Positions 10,454-22,795 are shown, numbered from the stretch's first letter. The stretch is 64,000 nucleotides of DNA from Carnegiea gigantea (GCA_029747015.1 JAKOGI010000330.1:121001-185000); one strand, 5' to 3'. Program-made: numbers and translations. Notes: a model not told the origin generated them from the letters alone.

Positions 10454-11865
10454 TGTTACAGAAAAACAGAGTTTTAATATTTATAAACCCCAAGTGCAAG
10501 GTGCATCATTGAGCACTTGGGGTATCGTCCGCAGGAAATTGTGTTTCCAACTACCAGGGTTAACTAAAGCGTCTCGAGCTAGGCAAAATCAAAGGAAAAC
10601 AAAGTGTAACCTAAACTACGCTAACAGACATAGAAAAAACGACTTAGAGTTGTGATTTGACCAATGAATGAACCAACTAATCGAGACGAGTCCTAACCTA
10701 CCCAAACTATATCACAAACTAGAGATGACCGGTTGCACCATCAAAGACCACCCAAGCCCTCTCTCAAGGGTCATGAGCCAGTCTAATTAGCCTAACCGCC
10801 GATTTTCATGGGGCTAGTCCAATTAGACCACAAAACTAGCAACCCCGGACCTAGCTCGATTCGGGTACTATTTTCATGTCCCGAACTTGGCTATTTCCTC
10901 TCCCACACTAGCTAATTGACCTCACCTCTCAGCATAAGTCAATTGCCCAAAAATATGAATGAAAGCTCTCTTAAGCATTTCATTGAACACTTGGTGGGCG
11001 TGAAGGAAAACTCTAAGTTCTAGGCATAGATTGAGTATGGTTAGGCCAAATACAAGATTAATTAGCTATCAAAGGGCTAATCACAATCCAAGCCAACACA
11101 ATCTACCAATAAAACATCACAAACACATGAAAACCTAAACTAACAAACAAGAACGTAAACTTGAAGAACAAAACAAAGAGAATGAAATAAAACAAATCTA
11201 AACAATTAAATAACATGAATTAACAACAAAAACTAAACATATAAACTAAACAAAACAAATACAAGAATTAAAACTAACAAAACATAAACAAGAACAACAT
11301 ATAAACTAAAGAGATAAAAGGGGAGAAAACTTAGTATTGAATTGATGAAGAAACTTGAAATCCAAAGGGTGAATCCAAGATTACAATTTTCAGTCTGAAA
11401 CTAATCCTCCTCTTGAGGTTTTATTTGCTAGAACCTAACCTAAACTACCCTCCAGAAGTAGAGAAAAAGACCCCCAAGCGACCCCAAAGAAGGCCTTAAA
11501 TAGAACGTGAGACGGGAACGAACAGCGCGCAGCAGAACGGGAATAGGCACGATCGTGCCTATGTGGCACGGCCCCACCGTGCCAGGTGGCACGGCTATGC
11601 CACGTGGCACGGGGTGGGCATGCCACGTGGCACATCGACTCTGCCGGCTGGCTCCCGTTTTTCGTCTTTTCGCCTGTTTCATTCCTTTTTTGCCCCTTTT
11701 TGTAGGATTTGCTTGGTTCAAATTATTACTTGCAAGAATAAACAAAATAAGTAAAAATCTCATAGAATACTTAATAAATCAAGAAAAACTCTAAGGATTA
11801 TGTTATTATATGAGCTAAGATTAGGTGAAAAAGACATGTAAAATGTGACAAATTATCGCCTAATA
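10454..11865 (-). repeat. 3' LTR of element E
   Basis: 1412 bp, aligned throughout with 14627-15989. It differs mainly at 11545-11640, where repeated GCCACGTGGCAC-like palindromes are present here and largely missing in the other LTR. Confidence 0.92.
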
Positions 11866-11880
11866 AATACCCCCGCACCT
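11866..11880 (-). other. Polypurine tract of element E
   Basis: Minus strand AGGTGCGGGGGTATT abuts the 3' LTR. A similar G-rich phrase recurs near 12984-13000 inside the element. Confidence 0.6.
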
Positions 11881-13300
11881 ATCTTTTGCTCGTCCTCGAG
11901 CAAAACAAAAGAAAAACTAATCTAGAAATCTAACTCACTTTCGCAGGAATCGCAATTGCATTTAGCGTATGCAACAAGCCCTTTAAACCCCTTGGTTCCT
12001 CCAAGTGGACGAGTAAGTTCTCGTGAGGGTTTGCAGAAGATATACCCACAAAATCTCAAAAAGAAAAAACAAACAAAAGAGAAACAAAAATCAAAAACCG
12101 AAAAATGACAAAACAAATTATATATACATTGGGGTAGACTGTACACATTCGGATCAACCAAAACCCCCTAATAACTCAAATATCAGTCTATACACAAGCA
12201 TTATACGCATTTTAGGACACATCATCCCAAAGAATGGCATCCAGACATCAGCTTTTCATCCCACGACACATGAGAATATTGAATCCATCCTGGTGTCTGA
12301 TGTGCAAGTATATCATCACCCTAAGACTTTGGCTTACCAAAATCGAACTCAGTCCCACTTAACTGACACAAGCTACCTTATTGATTTTGCTAGCATGGAA
12401 AATGAGCTTCTCCAGTGGCAGTATTGCCTCAAAGGGTAGCACCCAGTAGCGCATGCCTCAAAGGGATTAATTACTCGTCATTCCAAACTCTTTCCTTTCC
12501 CCCCTTTTGTTTTTTTCTTTTTCTTTCTCCTCTTTTCTTTTTTTCTCCAAACTCTTGCCACGCCTCAAAGGGATACACCCAGTAGCGTATGAGTTTGTTT
12601 GTTTTTGCTTTTACTTTTGAAAAAACGGGTGCAAGCACATACAAAGGGAACTGTGCAGTAGATAAGTGGGAGAGCCGATCATGAAAGACTAAGAATGTAA
12701 GATGATGATAATACATAAATCAGGACTGGATTACAAAATTACAATGAACTGTTGGAGTTAGAACTGAGGCTAAAATGACAGACTTGGGACGAATATCTCT
12801 CATGCATATTATACTTACATACGAGCTAATAGCCAAGGTACCGGACATGAAGGCTGATCAAAATAGTGCAGAACTCCCTTAAAGCTCAAAAAGAAAAGAA
12901 AAATTATACAAAAAAGGAAAGAACTGAAAACATTACACAAAAATGAAAAATTTTCATAAAAATAAGAATAAAAGGGGAGATGACCCCACCCCCGCACCTA
13001 AATCTCACAATGTCCTCATTGGGAGCTGAAAGTCACAAACACCAATAAAAACACAAATATAGACAAAAGAAATAAATTTAAAAAAATAACTATACAAAAA
13101 CAAAATATAAATAAGAAAGGGCAAAAGCTATATATACAAAAAGAAAATAAAGAAAGAGAAAAGAGGGAACGAATTTACCAGGTTAGATGCGGAGTGCACC
13201 TAAACTACCACCTCCTCAAGACGGTGCTATAGGAGGTTGAAGGAGCATCAGCCACTCCTCCTCATCTCAAGACCCAAGCTACCAAATCAGATGCCGTCAA
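11881..13300 (-). other. Long 3' non-coding interior of element E
   Basis: A-rich on the + strand with no conserved frame. It contains two copies of a CCTCAAAGGG...CACCCAGTAGCG phrase near 12428 and 12565. Similar non-coding spacers are normal in non-autonomous plant gypsy derivatives. Confidence 0.5.
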
Positions 13301-13303
13301 AGC

Positions 13304-14510
13304 TCACATGAGTTTATCAAACACCTGAGCATGCAACTCAGATGAATGTAAGTAAGAGCACATAAATATGAACGCATGCATAACAACAAGCGCTCTCCTA
13401 AACATATCAAATGTGTTGGAAAAATTAGAAGAATAATCGAATGCACTAGTCAATATGATTTTTCCAAGCATGTCCTCCAGGTACAGACGATAAAGATCAA
13501 GGGAGGGGTCGTACCCTCTAAGAGTACCTAGGGACTCAGAACAGTCAACCTCATTCCCCTCAAGTATCGCATGAGAATCAATGAGTAACATATCACAACA
13601 CTCAAGGGAAGGGGAGGGTGGTGAGCAGGAAGAACAAGCATGGAATGCATCAAGAGGGTTGGGGGATATATTATGAACAAAATAAGGATTAGCTGACCCC
13701 ACAACCACCACATCCACACATGAAGTCTCTATGAGAGTTTCATGAAGATCATACTCCTCAATAAAAACATGGCCAACTTAGACCAAGTATCATCCTCATC
13801 AACACTGGCGCTAACACCAAAGGTCTCACCTACCTCTAAATCCGTTGACTGAGCTAAAGGGGAAGGTGTATCTGGAAAGGTCATGATAGACGCAGTGTTG
13901 TTCCAAAGGGTATTAGGAAAGGATGAAGCAACAGTGAGTAAAGTAGTCAAGGAAGGGTCGAGTACGTTCTCTAGTCGGGACTTTAGAGGAGGAAAAGACG
14001 CACCATCATCACACAAATTGACATCAAGTCTAGAAGAACTAGAGCTAAGGTCAGTCTTAAATGATAGGTCATACTCCCGCAGTTTATTAGCAAACTCAAT
14101 TTGTTGCTCATTCATTGTCTCTATCATATTACTAAGTCTAGCAAAACCCTCATCAGAAATATAATAGGGACAAGAATTACTGGCATGATTAAAACAATGA
14201 CAAACTTTGCATATAGGAGGAGCATAATCAGGGATGCAAGGGGGTGTGATGTATGAATTAGTACAACTAATCTCATATTCATATGTATCCTGAGCCAACC
14301 AATCAAAAAAATCCCAAGCTTCATCAACATTCTTAGCACCAATACTCTAAAAGAGTACGGGTCTCACAATTCACACTCTCATAAACTGTATTCAAAATTT
14401 CCCACTTTTTCAAAAAAAAAATCACAATGAGCAAGAAAAGCATGTAATCTATCATAGTATCTCCAAAACAATTCGTGCTCATATTGAGGAAAGTGGGAAA
14501 AAGACATTTT
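13304..14510 (-). pseudogene. Gag-like gene of element E (frameshifted)
   Basis: Near the N-terminus, MSFSHFPQYEHELFWRYYDR (from about 14506) is followed by a frameshift at a ten-T run (around 14410). DEAWDFFDWLAQDTYEYE then leads into the next frame, which holds a CCHC zinc knuckle CKVCHCFNHASNSC. A second frameshift near 13775-13790 leads to a third block including LHSSELHAQVFDKL at the end (13304). The zinc knuckle is typical of retroelement nucleocapsid domains that bind packaged RNA. I recognise the protein type from non-autonomous plant gypsy elements, where it is usually listed as hypothetical. It is the only protein E encoded, so E relied on a helper for enzymes. Confidence 0.7.
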
Positions 14511-14601
14511 TTTTTCAATTTTTAATTTTTTTTCCTTTTTTTTAAAAAATAAAACCTAGTCTCGATTCCCCAAGTAAGCTCTAATATTGGAAAGCGCCAA
14601 C

Positions 14602-14619
14602 TCCCCAACAACGGCGCCA
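14602..14619 (-). other. Primer-binding site of element E
   Basis: Minus strand TGGCGCCGTTGTTGGGGA lies 7 nt after the 5' LTR. The TGGCGCCGTTG core is the usual primer site of Athila/Tat-like gypsy elements (tRNA-Asp type). Confidence 0.8.
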
Positions 14620-14626
14620 AAAAACT

Positions 14627-15989
14627 TGTTGCAGAAAAACAGAGTTTTAATATTTATAAACCCCAAGCGCAAGGTGTATCGTTGAGTACTTGGGGTGTCG
14701 TCCGCAGGGAATTGTGTTTTCAACTACCAGGATTAACTAAAGTGTCTCGAGTTAGGCAAAATCAAAGGAAAATAAAGGGTAACCTAAACTACGCTAACAG
14801 ACATAGAAAAAACGACTTGGAGTTGTGATTTGACCAATGAATGAACCAACTAATCGAGATGAGTCCTAACCTACCCAAACTATCTCACGAACTAGTGATG
14901 ATCGGTTGCACCATCAAAGACCACCCAAGCCCTCTCTCAAGAGTCATGAGCTAGTCTAATTAGCCTAACTGCCGATTTTTATGGGGTTAGCCTAATTAGA
15001 CCACAAAACTAGCAACCCCGGACCTAGCTCGATTCGGCTACTATTTTTATGTCCCGAACTCGGCTATTCCCTCTCCCACGCTAGCTAATTAACCTCACCT
15101 CTCAGCATAAGTCAATCGCCCAAAAATATGGATGAAAGCTCTCTCAAGCATTTCATCGAAAACTTGGCGAGCGTGAAGGAAAATTCTAAGTTCTAGGCAT
15201 AGATTGAGTATGGTTAGGCCAAATACAAGCCTAATTAGCCATCAAGGGGCTAATCACAATCCAAGCCAACACAATCTATCAACAAAACATCACAAACACA
15301 TGAAAACCTAAACTAACAAACAAGAACGTAAACCTGAAGAACAAAACAAAGAGAATGAAATAAAGCAAATCTAAACAATTAAATAACATGAATTAACAAC
15401 AAAAACTACACATATAAACTAAACAAAACAAATACAAGAATTAAAACTAACAAAACATAAACAAGAACAACATATAAACTAAAGAGATAAAAGGGGAAAA
15501 AACTTAGTCTTGAATTGATGAGGGAACTTGAAATCCAAAGGTTGAATCCAAGATTACAATCTTCAATCTTAAACTAATCCTCCTCTTGAGGTTTTATTTG
15601 CTAGAACCTAACCTAAACTACCCTCCGGAAGTAGAGAAAAAGACCCCCAAGCGAACCCCGAAGAAGGCCTTAAATAGAACACGAGACGGGAACGAACAGC
15701 GCGCGGCAGAACGGGAAGAGGCACGACCGTGCCTATGTGGGCGTGCCACATTGCTGGCTGGCTCTGCCGATTGGCTCCCGTTTTTCCGTCTTTTCGCCTG
15801 TTTCGTTCCTTTTTCGCCCCTTTTTGCAGGATTTGCTTGGTTCAACTTATTACCTGCAAGAACAAACAAAACAAGTAAAAATCTCATAGAATACTTAATA
15901 AATCAAGAAAAACTCTAAGGATTACGTTATTATATGAGCTAAGATTAGGCGAAAAAGACATGTAAAATGCGACAAATTATCACCTAACA
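14627..15989 (-). repeat. 5' LTR of element E
   Basis: 1363 bp; in element orientation it runs from TGTTAGGTGATAATTTG to TTTCTGCAACA. It carries the promoter for E, but no single TATA could be assigned with confidence. Confidence 0.92.
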
Positions 15990-15994
15990 ATCAT

Positions 15995-17510
15995 TCTGTT
16001 AAGCAAGTGGACTAACCTCGTGTTCATGCATTGGAGAAGGAGGACGAACCTCATTCTCAGGTTGATTCTCTTAGGCAACCAACAACTCATCATCTCTTCT
16101 AAACAACGGAAGAGTACTATCCTCGGTGACATGGTGATTGTTTAAATCCTCCCCCTCATCGAGGGATAGTCGATCATTTGGTGGTAACTCATACAACGTT
16201 GTGTCCTGTTTGATTTCACCAATGTTCGAGAACTCATCCTCAAGGAGCTCAACATTACGTGAATCCACTTCTGTCATACCACCATTAGGGTGTTCACCAT
16301 ATATAATATATCTCTTATAATGTTCGGGATATCGAATGAACACCATTTTAGTGGCCCTTGGACCAAGTTTTCTATGTTTGTGAGTTGGGTGATATACATA
16401 ACCAGCCGAACCCCATGGGCGTAAATGTTCCAAGGTGGGCTTTCTACCATGCCATAACTCATATGGAGTAGCGGATATACTTTTACTAGGTACACGGTTA
16501 AGGATGTAAGCCACCGTAAGCAGCGCATTCCCTCAAAAACTAATAGGGAGATTGGTGTGTGCCATCATTGACCTAACCATGTCAAGCAATGTTCGATTCC
16601 TACGCTCTGCCACACCATTTTGTTGTGGAGTTCCAGGAATTGTGAGGTGTCTTTGTACACCCTTTTCCTCATAAAATTCTTTGAATATTTATGAGAGGCA
16701 CTCACGACCATAATTAGTTCGAAGAGTCTTAACTCTGCAATCTAATTGGGTCTCAACCTCAGCTACAAAACGTTTGAACACATCAAGTGCTTCATGGCGA
16801 TATGATAATAGATACACATACCCATATCTTGAATAATCATCTATGAAGGTGAGGAAATAGAAAGTCTCATAACGTGCTTTCACATTCATGGGTCCACAAA
16901 TATAAGAGCGAATAGACTCTAAAGGGCTTGACGCCCTCGAAGCCTTACCAAAAGGCTTCGCGGTCGCCTTGCCAGCTAGGCACGACTCACATCTAGGTAA
17001 CTTAACCTTAGTGAGTGGGTGTAAAAGGCCTTCTTTAGCTAGTCTACTCATCCTATCTTGGACAATATGACCAAGCCTAGCATGCCATTTAATAGATTCA
17101 AAATCAGAATCAGAACTAGAGACAAAAATAGAAGAAGAATTATTATAACAATTATTCAAATCTAACACAAGGAAATCGTTCTTTAAAGTTGCATGGCCAA
17201 ACACATTGCCACCATACATAATGTTCGAACCATCTGGATAAGAACTAAAATCAAAACCTGATTTCATTAACGAAACCAAACACAAAAGACAAACTCGCAC
17301 CCCAGGTGCGTAGAGGGCATAAAAAAGGAGTAGCTTATTTCCTCCTTGCAAGATGAGCTGGTACATTCCAACACCTAGAACGTCTTCTTCACTGTCGTTA
17401 CCCAGCATGACAGTTTGTGAATCCACTGGGTACCGGTAAAAATTCACAAACACAGCTCTATCCCGAACTATGTGCTTACTTGCTCCCATATCTATAATCT
17501 AATTAGGAAG
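15995..17510 (-). pseudogene. Copia A protease and integrase (broken)
   Basis: Protease is marked by IDMGASKHI near 17489, where the usual active-site DTGAS/DSGAT reads DMGAS, and by VDSQTVMLGN. The pre-integrase zinc segment follows (WHARLGHIVQDRMSRLAKEG, then CESCLAG). The integrase core has FIDDYSRYGYVYL with the first catalytic Asp, LRTNYGRE where the second Asp is changed to Asn, and TPQQNGVAERRNRTL with the Glu. The C-terminal part (16514-16071) ends in EGEDLNNHHVTED. Integrase joins element cDNA to host DNA. In-frame stops near 16690 and 16510 and the altered Asp show it is inactive. The left end was cut off by the insertion of E. Confidence 0.86.
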
Positions 17511-17519
17511 AGAATTAGC

Positions 17520-18460
17520 AACTAATGCACGAGAGCATACATATAACTTAGGAGAACAAATGGAAGAAAGTACGTTCTTCGGCTCAGGACAATCCCGAGC
17601 ATAATGACCTTTCTTTCCACAATTATAATGCTTCCCACGTGCTATATTGATCCCTCCATTGCCTTTGGCCGTCTGTTTCTTGGCAATCCCAGCCTTCGAC
17701 CTACCATTCTGAGGGAGCGATAACTCTTCTTGGCCTGTAGGCCTCGGTTATTCTTGTTGCCTTTGGGGCTATTTCCCTTGGCAACAAAACCCACATGAGA
17801 AGTGCCTAACATTTTTAGGTGTTCTTCTTCCATTTCAATGTGGCTTTGGACTTTAGCAAAGGTCTTGATATGTTCAGAATGTGTCAAGACAGTCTTGACA
17901 TGATTTCAATGCTGAGATTCCATAGGGAGAGCCTGAATCACATTCAGGACTTACTCCCCCTAAGAAATTTCCTTACCAGCAGCCTTGAGATCATGAATTA
18001 TGCCACTCATAATTCGTAAATGCTCAGTCATAGTACGACTAGAATCCATTTGATATTGTATCTATTTGAGTTGCAAGGTACAAAGTCTTATCTCGGATGT
18101 TTGACCAAAATGGATTTTAAGTTGGTCCCACATGTCCTTAGCTGTGGGACACAGCTCAAATTCTCTAATAAGATCGTCGTGTATGAAATACAACATAGTA
18201 AATTATGCCCTTCGATCCTTATTGGACCAATCTTGGTAAGCCTATAAGTTCTCTTGATACTGCACAGAAGAAGTATCAATGGGCTTGCCATCTTTATACG
18301 TATCAGATGGTGGAAACTTGGGTACTGTCAAGTGTTCCAGCAGGTCCCTCTCATTTAGAAGGTACTGAATCTTCCGTTTCCACATGTCATAGTTAGACTG
18401 ATCTAACTTCTGACTAGTGGAAAGCTCATTAATCATTGCGTTGTTAGCTACCATTTCTAC
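17520..18460 (-). pseudogene. Copia A gag (broken)
   Basis: The start is probably the Met of MVANNAMINELSTSQKLDQ (about 18453). Then come YDMWKRKIQYLLNERDLLEH, CPTAKDMWDQLKIHFGQTSE (UBN2-like gag region), EHIKTFAKVQSHIEMEEEHL and a zinc knuckle HYNCGKKGHYARDC in which the first Cys is His. Gag forms the particle shell and binds element RNA. Stops near 18236, 18194 and 18062 and a frameshift near 17650 disable it. Confidence 0.82.
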
Positions 18461-20336
18461 AAGTTCATATGAAAAATGGACATAAGGCACATGTTTTCTT
18501 CAGTAATTAAATTATTGAAGTTTCATCGCTCATGTCAAATGATCGAAAATTTTGCTAAGCTCACAATTATCTCATATAATCATGAACTAGAAAATTTAAA
18601 TAACTTAATTACAACAATATTTCCATAAAAATATTCACAAGGACCACGATTAAAATGTTAAACAAATTAACATTTTTTTAAATATCACGTAGATATTTTA
18701 AAAAAACAATGTAAAACTTATTTACACATTTACATATTAGAAATGCTACAAATATATGGAACTAATACATATTTTCATTATCTTTAACTATTCGACATAA
18801 TAGTAAATTATTCGACATATAAAACGAATCTATATGAGCATGTGATAGTAAACATTGGAACATTAAACATATTAATGTTGTAATGCATTCACAAATCATA
18901 GTTAATCCTCAACTCAAGAATGCATCACATTTCTATATAGAACTTGTACTATCATGATAAACATGCCTCAATAAACAATTAAAAAAAAATTTCCCCTTTT
19001 TTTTGCTTTTTTATAAAACAGCCGAGACCCTTAAAGAATAACCCAAGATCCCCCTCTGTTTATTTGAAATCCTTCTTCGGCTCCTTCTCTCGAGCGTTCT
19101 ATACTCCTCTCTCCCCCACTAAAACTAGAACCTTCTCTGTCCTCCATTCTCAGACCCTTCTCGGCACCTCAGCCACCTCTCTCTCTGACTAAAACCAGAA
19201 GCCTCTAACTCTCTCTCTCTTAAAACTCGGTCCACAGCCGAGAGCTCGGCGCCTTGATTCCAAGGCAGCCATGGCCACCGGCCTTAGCCCCAGACCAGTG
19301 TTCACCTTGGCTGAGACCCTAATATGCCGGTACAACTACCCAAAAATCCAGATGAGGAACCGCCCTCTTTCCAGAGCTTCCAAACGCATCCTGGCATCAA
19401 CCATCGATAAATCCACCAGTCTGACCATGCCAGCTAGTAGATCGGCTGCTGGCATTCAACTTTTATCACCCACTTGCCAAATGCGCCGCCCTTGTGGTGG
19501 CGCATGTCACCCACGCGCAGCTTCTTTGGTGTTTTTTCTCGTGGTTCTGAGCGGGGATGCGCAGATCTGAGGAGGTTACGGGCGTCGGGGGGAAGAAAAC
19601 CAACAAAAGGTTTCATCAGCGGCATGTGACCCACACGCGCCACCCCTCTCGGCGATTCTGATGGGTCGAGGTAAGTACGTTCTGCTTCTGCCTTTTTTTT
19701 TTGGGGGGGTGTTTCGAAGGCTGAGAAGGGTCTGGGTTGAGTTTTAGGTCCTAAGCTTGGGCCTCTATTTTCTCTAATTTGTTTGGTCTAGCCGGAGATG
19801 ATGAACTTAAAAAAAGACTAATTATCATAATTTCAAATTCAACTTAGTTTCACGTCGAACATGATTTTTGAAATTTGACAAACAAGCATGCTTGATTTAT
19901 GCATTACATTTTTATAATAATCACACAGATTTGCATACCAGCATATCCGAATTAGAACTTGATTACATTATGCCCAATAATCACATAGATTATTAATCCG
20001 GTTAGCATCATTTCATGTCTAATATGCTTCACATAGAAACTCATAACCTAGATTATAAATCGAGACATAAACATACTGTCTGATTAACATTTTATCATAG
20101 CATATTAGCATATACATTCTGACCAAAGAGCATAATTAGATAGATTAACACATAGTAATTTGCCCCATAATCAAATTCGTACTCTGGTTGAACAAGCATG
20201 CTTAATCAGGATTATCATTCAATGTATTTAGCATAATCACAGGGAATTGCGTATAAACATATTGCCCAGATTCATGTTTCGATTTCTAATTTGATGACCA
20301 TAATCATATATTCGAGGCTAGAAACTGAACAGGCGG
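18461..20336 (-). other. Leader (5' untranslated region) of copia A
   Basis: About 1.85 kb between primer site and gag. The gag-proximal part (18490-18980) is AT-rich with degenerate ATGAA/TTCAT quasi-palindromes. The middle (19020-19740) is GC- and pyrimidine-rich and resembles 29370-30200 in B and 45470-46260 further right. Frames in the middle block on either strand are not conserved between copies and are probably not genes. Confidence 0.65.
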
Positions 20337-20348
20337 GCTTTGATGCCA
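20337..20348 (-). other. Primer-binding site of copia A
   Basis: Minus strand TGGCATCAAAGC, one base after the LTR, is a mutated form of TGGTATCAGAGC, the initiator-tRNA-Met primer site of plant copia elements. Confidence 0.8.
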
Positions 20349-20349
20349 C

Positions 20350-20740
20350 TGAAGGTTAGTTTGGGATTACCTAGATGCAGAAATACCTGGACCTTTACGC
20401 CTGCTAGAGGTCTGCCCACGAACAGGTTCGAAAGTGGCTCCTAGAGTCACTGGATGTATCACGCTACCAAACCCAAACCCAAACCCACTTTGATAGCCAG
20501 GCTGAGTGAGGAATAAAATAGAGAGATTATTTGAGAGTTAATGGCTTTTCTGATGTGTTACTGCTTGGATGATTCAACCCATGAATCACCCATCCTTTTA
20601 TAGTGGCACATAGCCACAGAATGTAATCTTGCAAATTAATATGTCATCAAGGCTGATCAATGCATAATCAAACCTCTATTGTAACAGCCAAATCAACCCA
20701 TGATTATGCACATTAAGTTTGTGGCCGTTACTGGTCAACA
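20350..20740 (-). repeat. 5' LTR of copia A
   Basis: 391 bp, from TGTTGACCAGTAACGG to CTAACCTTCA in element orientation. It pairs with 7354-7738. Confidence 0.92.
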
Positions 20741-20745
20741 GCATG

Positions 20746-21347
20746 CAATAAAAGCATACATAAATTATTTCAAATGATATTCGTCATCTGGCAAGGTAAA
20801 ATCAGTGCTTCGAAGAAGCTGTCATTTATTGTAATTTAGCAATGAGGACTTGAAAGGACGACCAAGGTAACAATTGTGTCTGCTACCACCCCCTTCAAGG
20901 GAGTGAAAGAGAATGTGGGAGATATTTGAAATATTTAGTAGTTAATTCTACCGTCGTTGAATGAATGGATTTATTACAGAGGGTGCATCTACAGATGAAT
21001 TATGAAGGGTGGACAGTAAGCTTTGACCAATTAAGGAATATAAAACATTAATTTGAGAACTTACCATTGCATTAATCAGGCACAATGAGAGTGTAAGAAC
21101 GCTAAAGTATAAGAGACTTTATTGATGTATTTGCGTTTCATTTCAAAACAACCAAATAGCTTCCTGGATGCAACGAACTATGAAAACCTAATAATTAATG
21201 ACGTGGAAGAACTTCTTTTGTAAATAATCAGCCATTAAGAAGAGTGTAGTAAACATGGCCTCAAAGCATTTTATTGTCTCCTTATTATTATTATTATTGG
21301 TTATGTTATAGTCTCCAACCCACTAGAGAAAGCGTCATCGTTGAAAC
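20746..21347. other. Unassigned spacer
   Basis: AT-rich single-copy-looking sequence between copia A and the PIF-like element, with no frame, motif or repeat I can support. An ATT trinucleotide run lies near 21283-21298. Confidence 0.3.
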
Positions 21348-22795
21348 TTAGGGTGTGTTTGGTAAGGGGTTAAACCATTTTCCCGGAAAATGATTTTCCT
21401 ATTTTACGTTGTTTGGTAAAAAACGGAAGGGAAAAATGATTTTGCCCCCTGAGAAGGAAAATGTTTTCCCGTGAAAATGGCCGTAAAATCATTTTCCTGG
21501 GACTCGAAAACAACTCTGCTTCTGTAACTTCTGTTCGATTTCAGGAAAGCTTCAGCAACGTTCGAAAACTTTACTCCCTCTCTTGAATTTGGAAGTTTTG
21601 GCTCTTGCCATTGTTAGAAGCGGGTTGAAGCACTCTTGCCGCTGTATTTGAGTCTCAGTCCAAGCACTCTTGCCACTATATTCAGATTCAATTTTCCAAG
21701 TAAGTTTTTAGATCTTGGGTTTCAATTTCTCTGAATTCGGCTGAAAATTTCTTGAATTTGGAAGTTTTGGCTCTCGCCATTAATGGCTTTTCTTTGTTGA
21801 TGGGACTGAAAATTGCCAATTTTTCTGTCTATTGCGTTATATATATGGTTATTCAATCAAAATTTCCTATTTATCTCTGTGTAGTATGTTAAATTTTGCT
21901 TCAATTTGGAAGTTGCGGCTGGTTTGGGTGTACCTTTGAGGTGGTTGATTTGAGGGAGGTAATGGTTTGTGGAAGGATTGTTAAAGAGCCTAAAAAACCA
22001 TCCTTTTGCTACCGGAGCATATTCATGTCTACTGTTTTTTGAAAGAGGTGTTGATTGCTGCTGTGTTTGCTGAAAATTTTGCTGGAAATTTTGCTGTTTG
22101 TTGGAAATTTTGCTTGAATTTGAAATTTATGTCTGCTATGTGTTGTATAATTGGATAAGTGATATCATTATTTACCATATCTTGCAAGGCTTTGTGAAGC
22201 AAAAGAGGGTTTAATCCCTTCAATTTTTTCTAATTGTTAAAAGTACATTATTTGCCAATATGCTAACTGGTGGTGACATGCATTGTTAAAGTTGCTTTAA
22301 CCGTAGTTAGGTGGTTGAAGGTCTAAACGTTATGTAGTTCAATAATTCTGTTTACAGATTGTGTCTCAACATGTAATAATTCGTTGACATACATTATTTG
22401 CCAATAAACCTGCTTCTTGTTGTTGTCTTTGGAAATACATGCCAAGCTTGTATTATGCTCAGTTGCTATTTGCTTAGAAAAAGACACTTAGGAAGCTTGT
22501 TGCTATTTATGACTTTGCGACTGTTTGATGACTTTGTAAGCACTGCCTGATGTCTAGATTGACCGTTTATCTATTAGCTTAGCCTATTAGTATCAAACAC
22601 TTGAGAATTATGGTATTGGAAAATGGCTTTTCATTCTATCAAATAGCAGAAAATGATTTTCCGGGAAAATGATTTTCCATTCTACCAAACAGCAGAAAAC
22701 GTAGGTGGAAAATTATTTTCCTTAGGAAATCATTTTCCATGGAAAATGATTTTTCGGAAAAATAATTTCCCCCCCCCCTCGCAAACACACCCTTA
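21348..22795. mobile_element. Non-autonomous PIF/Harbinger-like element, 1.44 kb
   Basis: GGGTGTGTTTGGT at 21351 is mirrored by CAAACACACCC ending at 22792, with TTA outside both ends. Both subterminal regions are packed with the quasi-palindrome GGAAAATGATTTTCC, often the kind of place where a transposase binds. The centre has no transposase frame. A TCTTGAATTTGGAAGTTTTG phrase is repeated at about 21580 and 21752. The TTA duplication favours PIF/Harbinger over hAT, but the family is inferred from the ends only. Confidence 0.68.

Larger units (their letters stand above)
10449..15994 (-). mobile_element. Nested gag-only gypsy-type element E
   Basis: LTRs at 10454-11865 and 14627-15989 flank a 2.76-kb interior, and ATCAT stands directly outside both ends (10449-10453, 15990-15994). 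On the minus strand a primer site TGGCGCCGTTGTTGGGGA follows the 5' LTR, as in Athila/Tat-type gypsy elements. The interior has a gag-like gene but no protease, reverse transcriptase or integrase, so the element is non-autonomous (LARD-like). Its insertion inside copia A makes it the younger of the two. Confidence 0.93.
7349..20745 (-). mobile_element. Copia element A (nearly complete, family 1), carrying nested element E
   Basis: Two LTRs at 7354-7738 and 20350-20740 are flanked by identical GCATG (7349-7353, 20741-20745). On the minus strand the order is 5' LTR, primer site, ~1.85-kb leader, gag, protease, integrase, reverse transcriptase, RNase H, ~1-kb 3' untranslated region, polypurine tract, 3' LTR. 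This is the Ty1/copia gene order. The LTRs look about 93 percent alike by eye, so the insertion is fairly old. Element E interrupts it between integrase and reverse transcriptase. Stops and frameshifts make it non-functional. Confidence 0.93.

Noticed and set aside
11435..11794. Frames over the GCCACGTGGCAC cluster on both strands
   Set aside because: They lie in the LTR of element E; the other LTR does not conserve them.
19271..19643. Frames on both strands in the GC-rich leader of copia A, one starting MATGLSPRP
   Set aside because: The related leader blocks in B and the orphan copy do not keep either frame, and no domain is recognisable.
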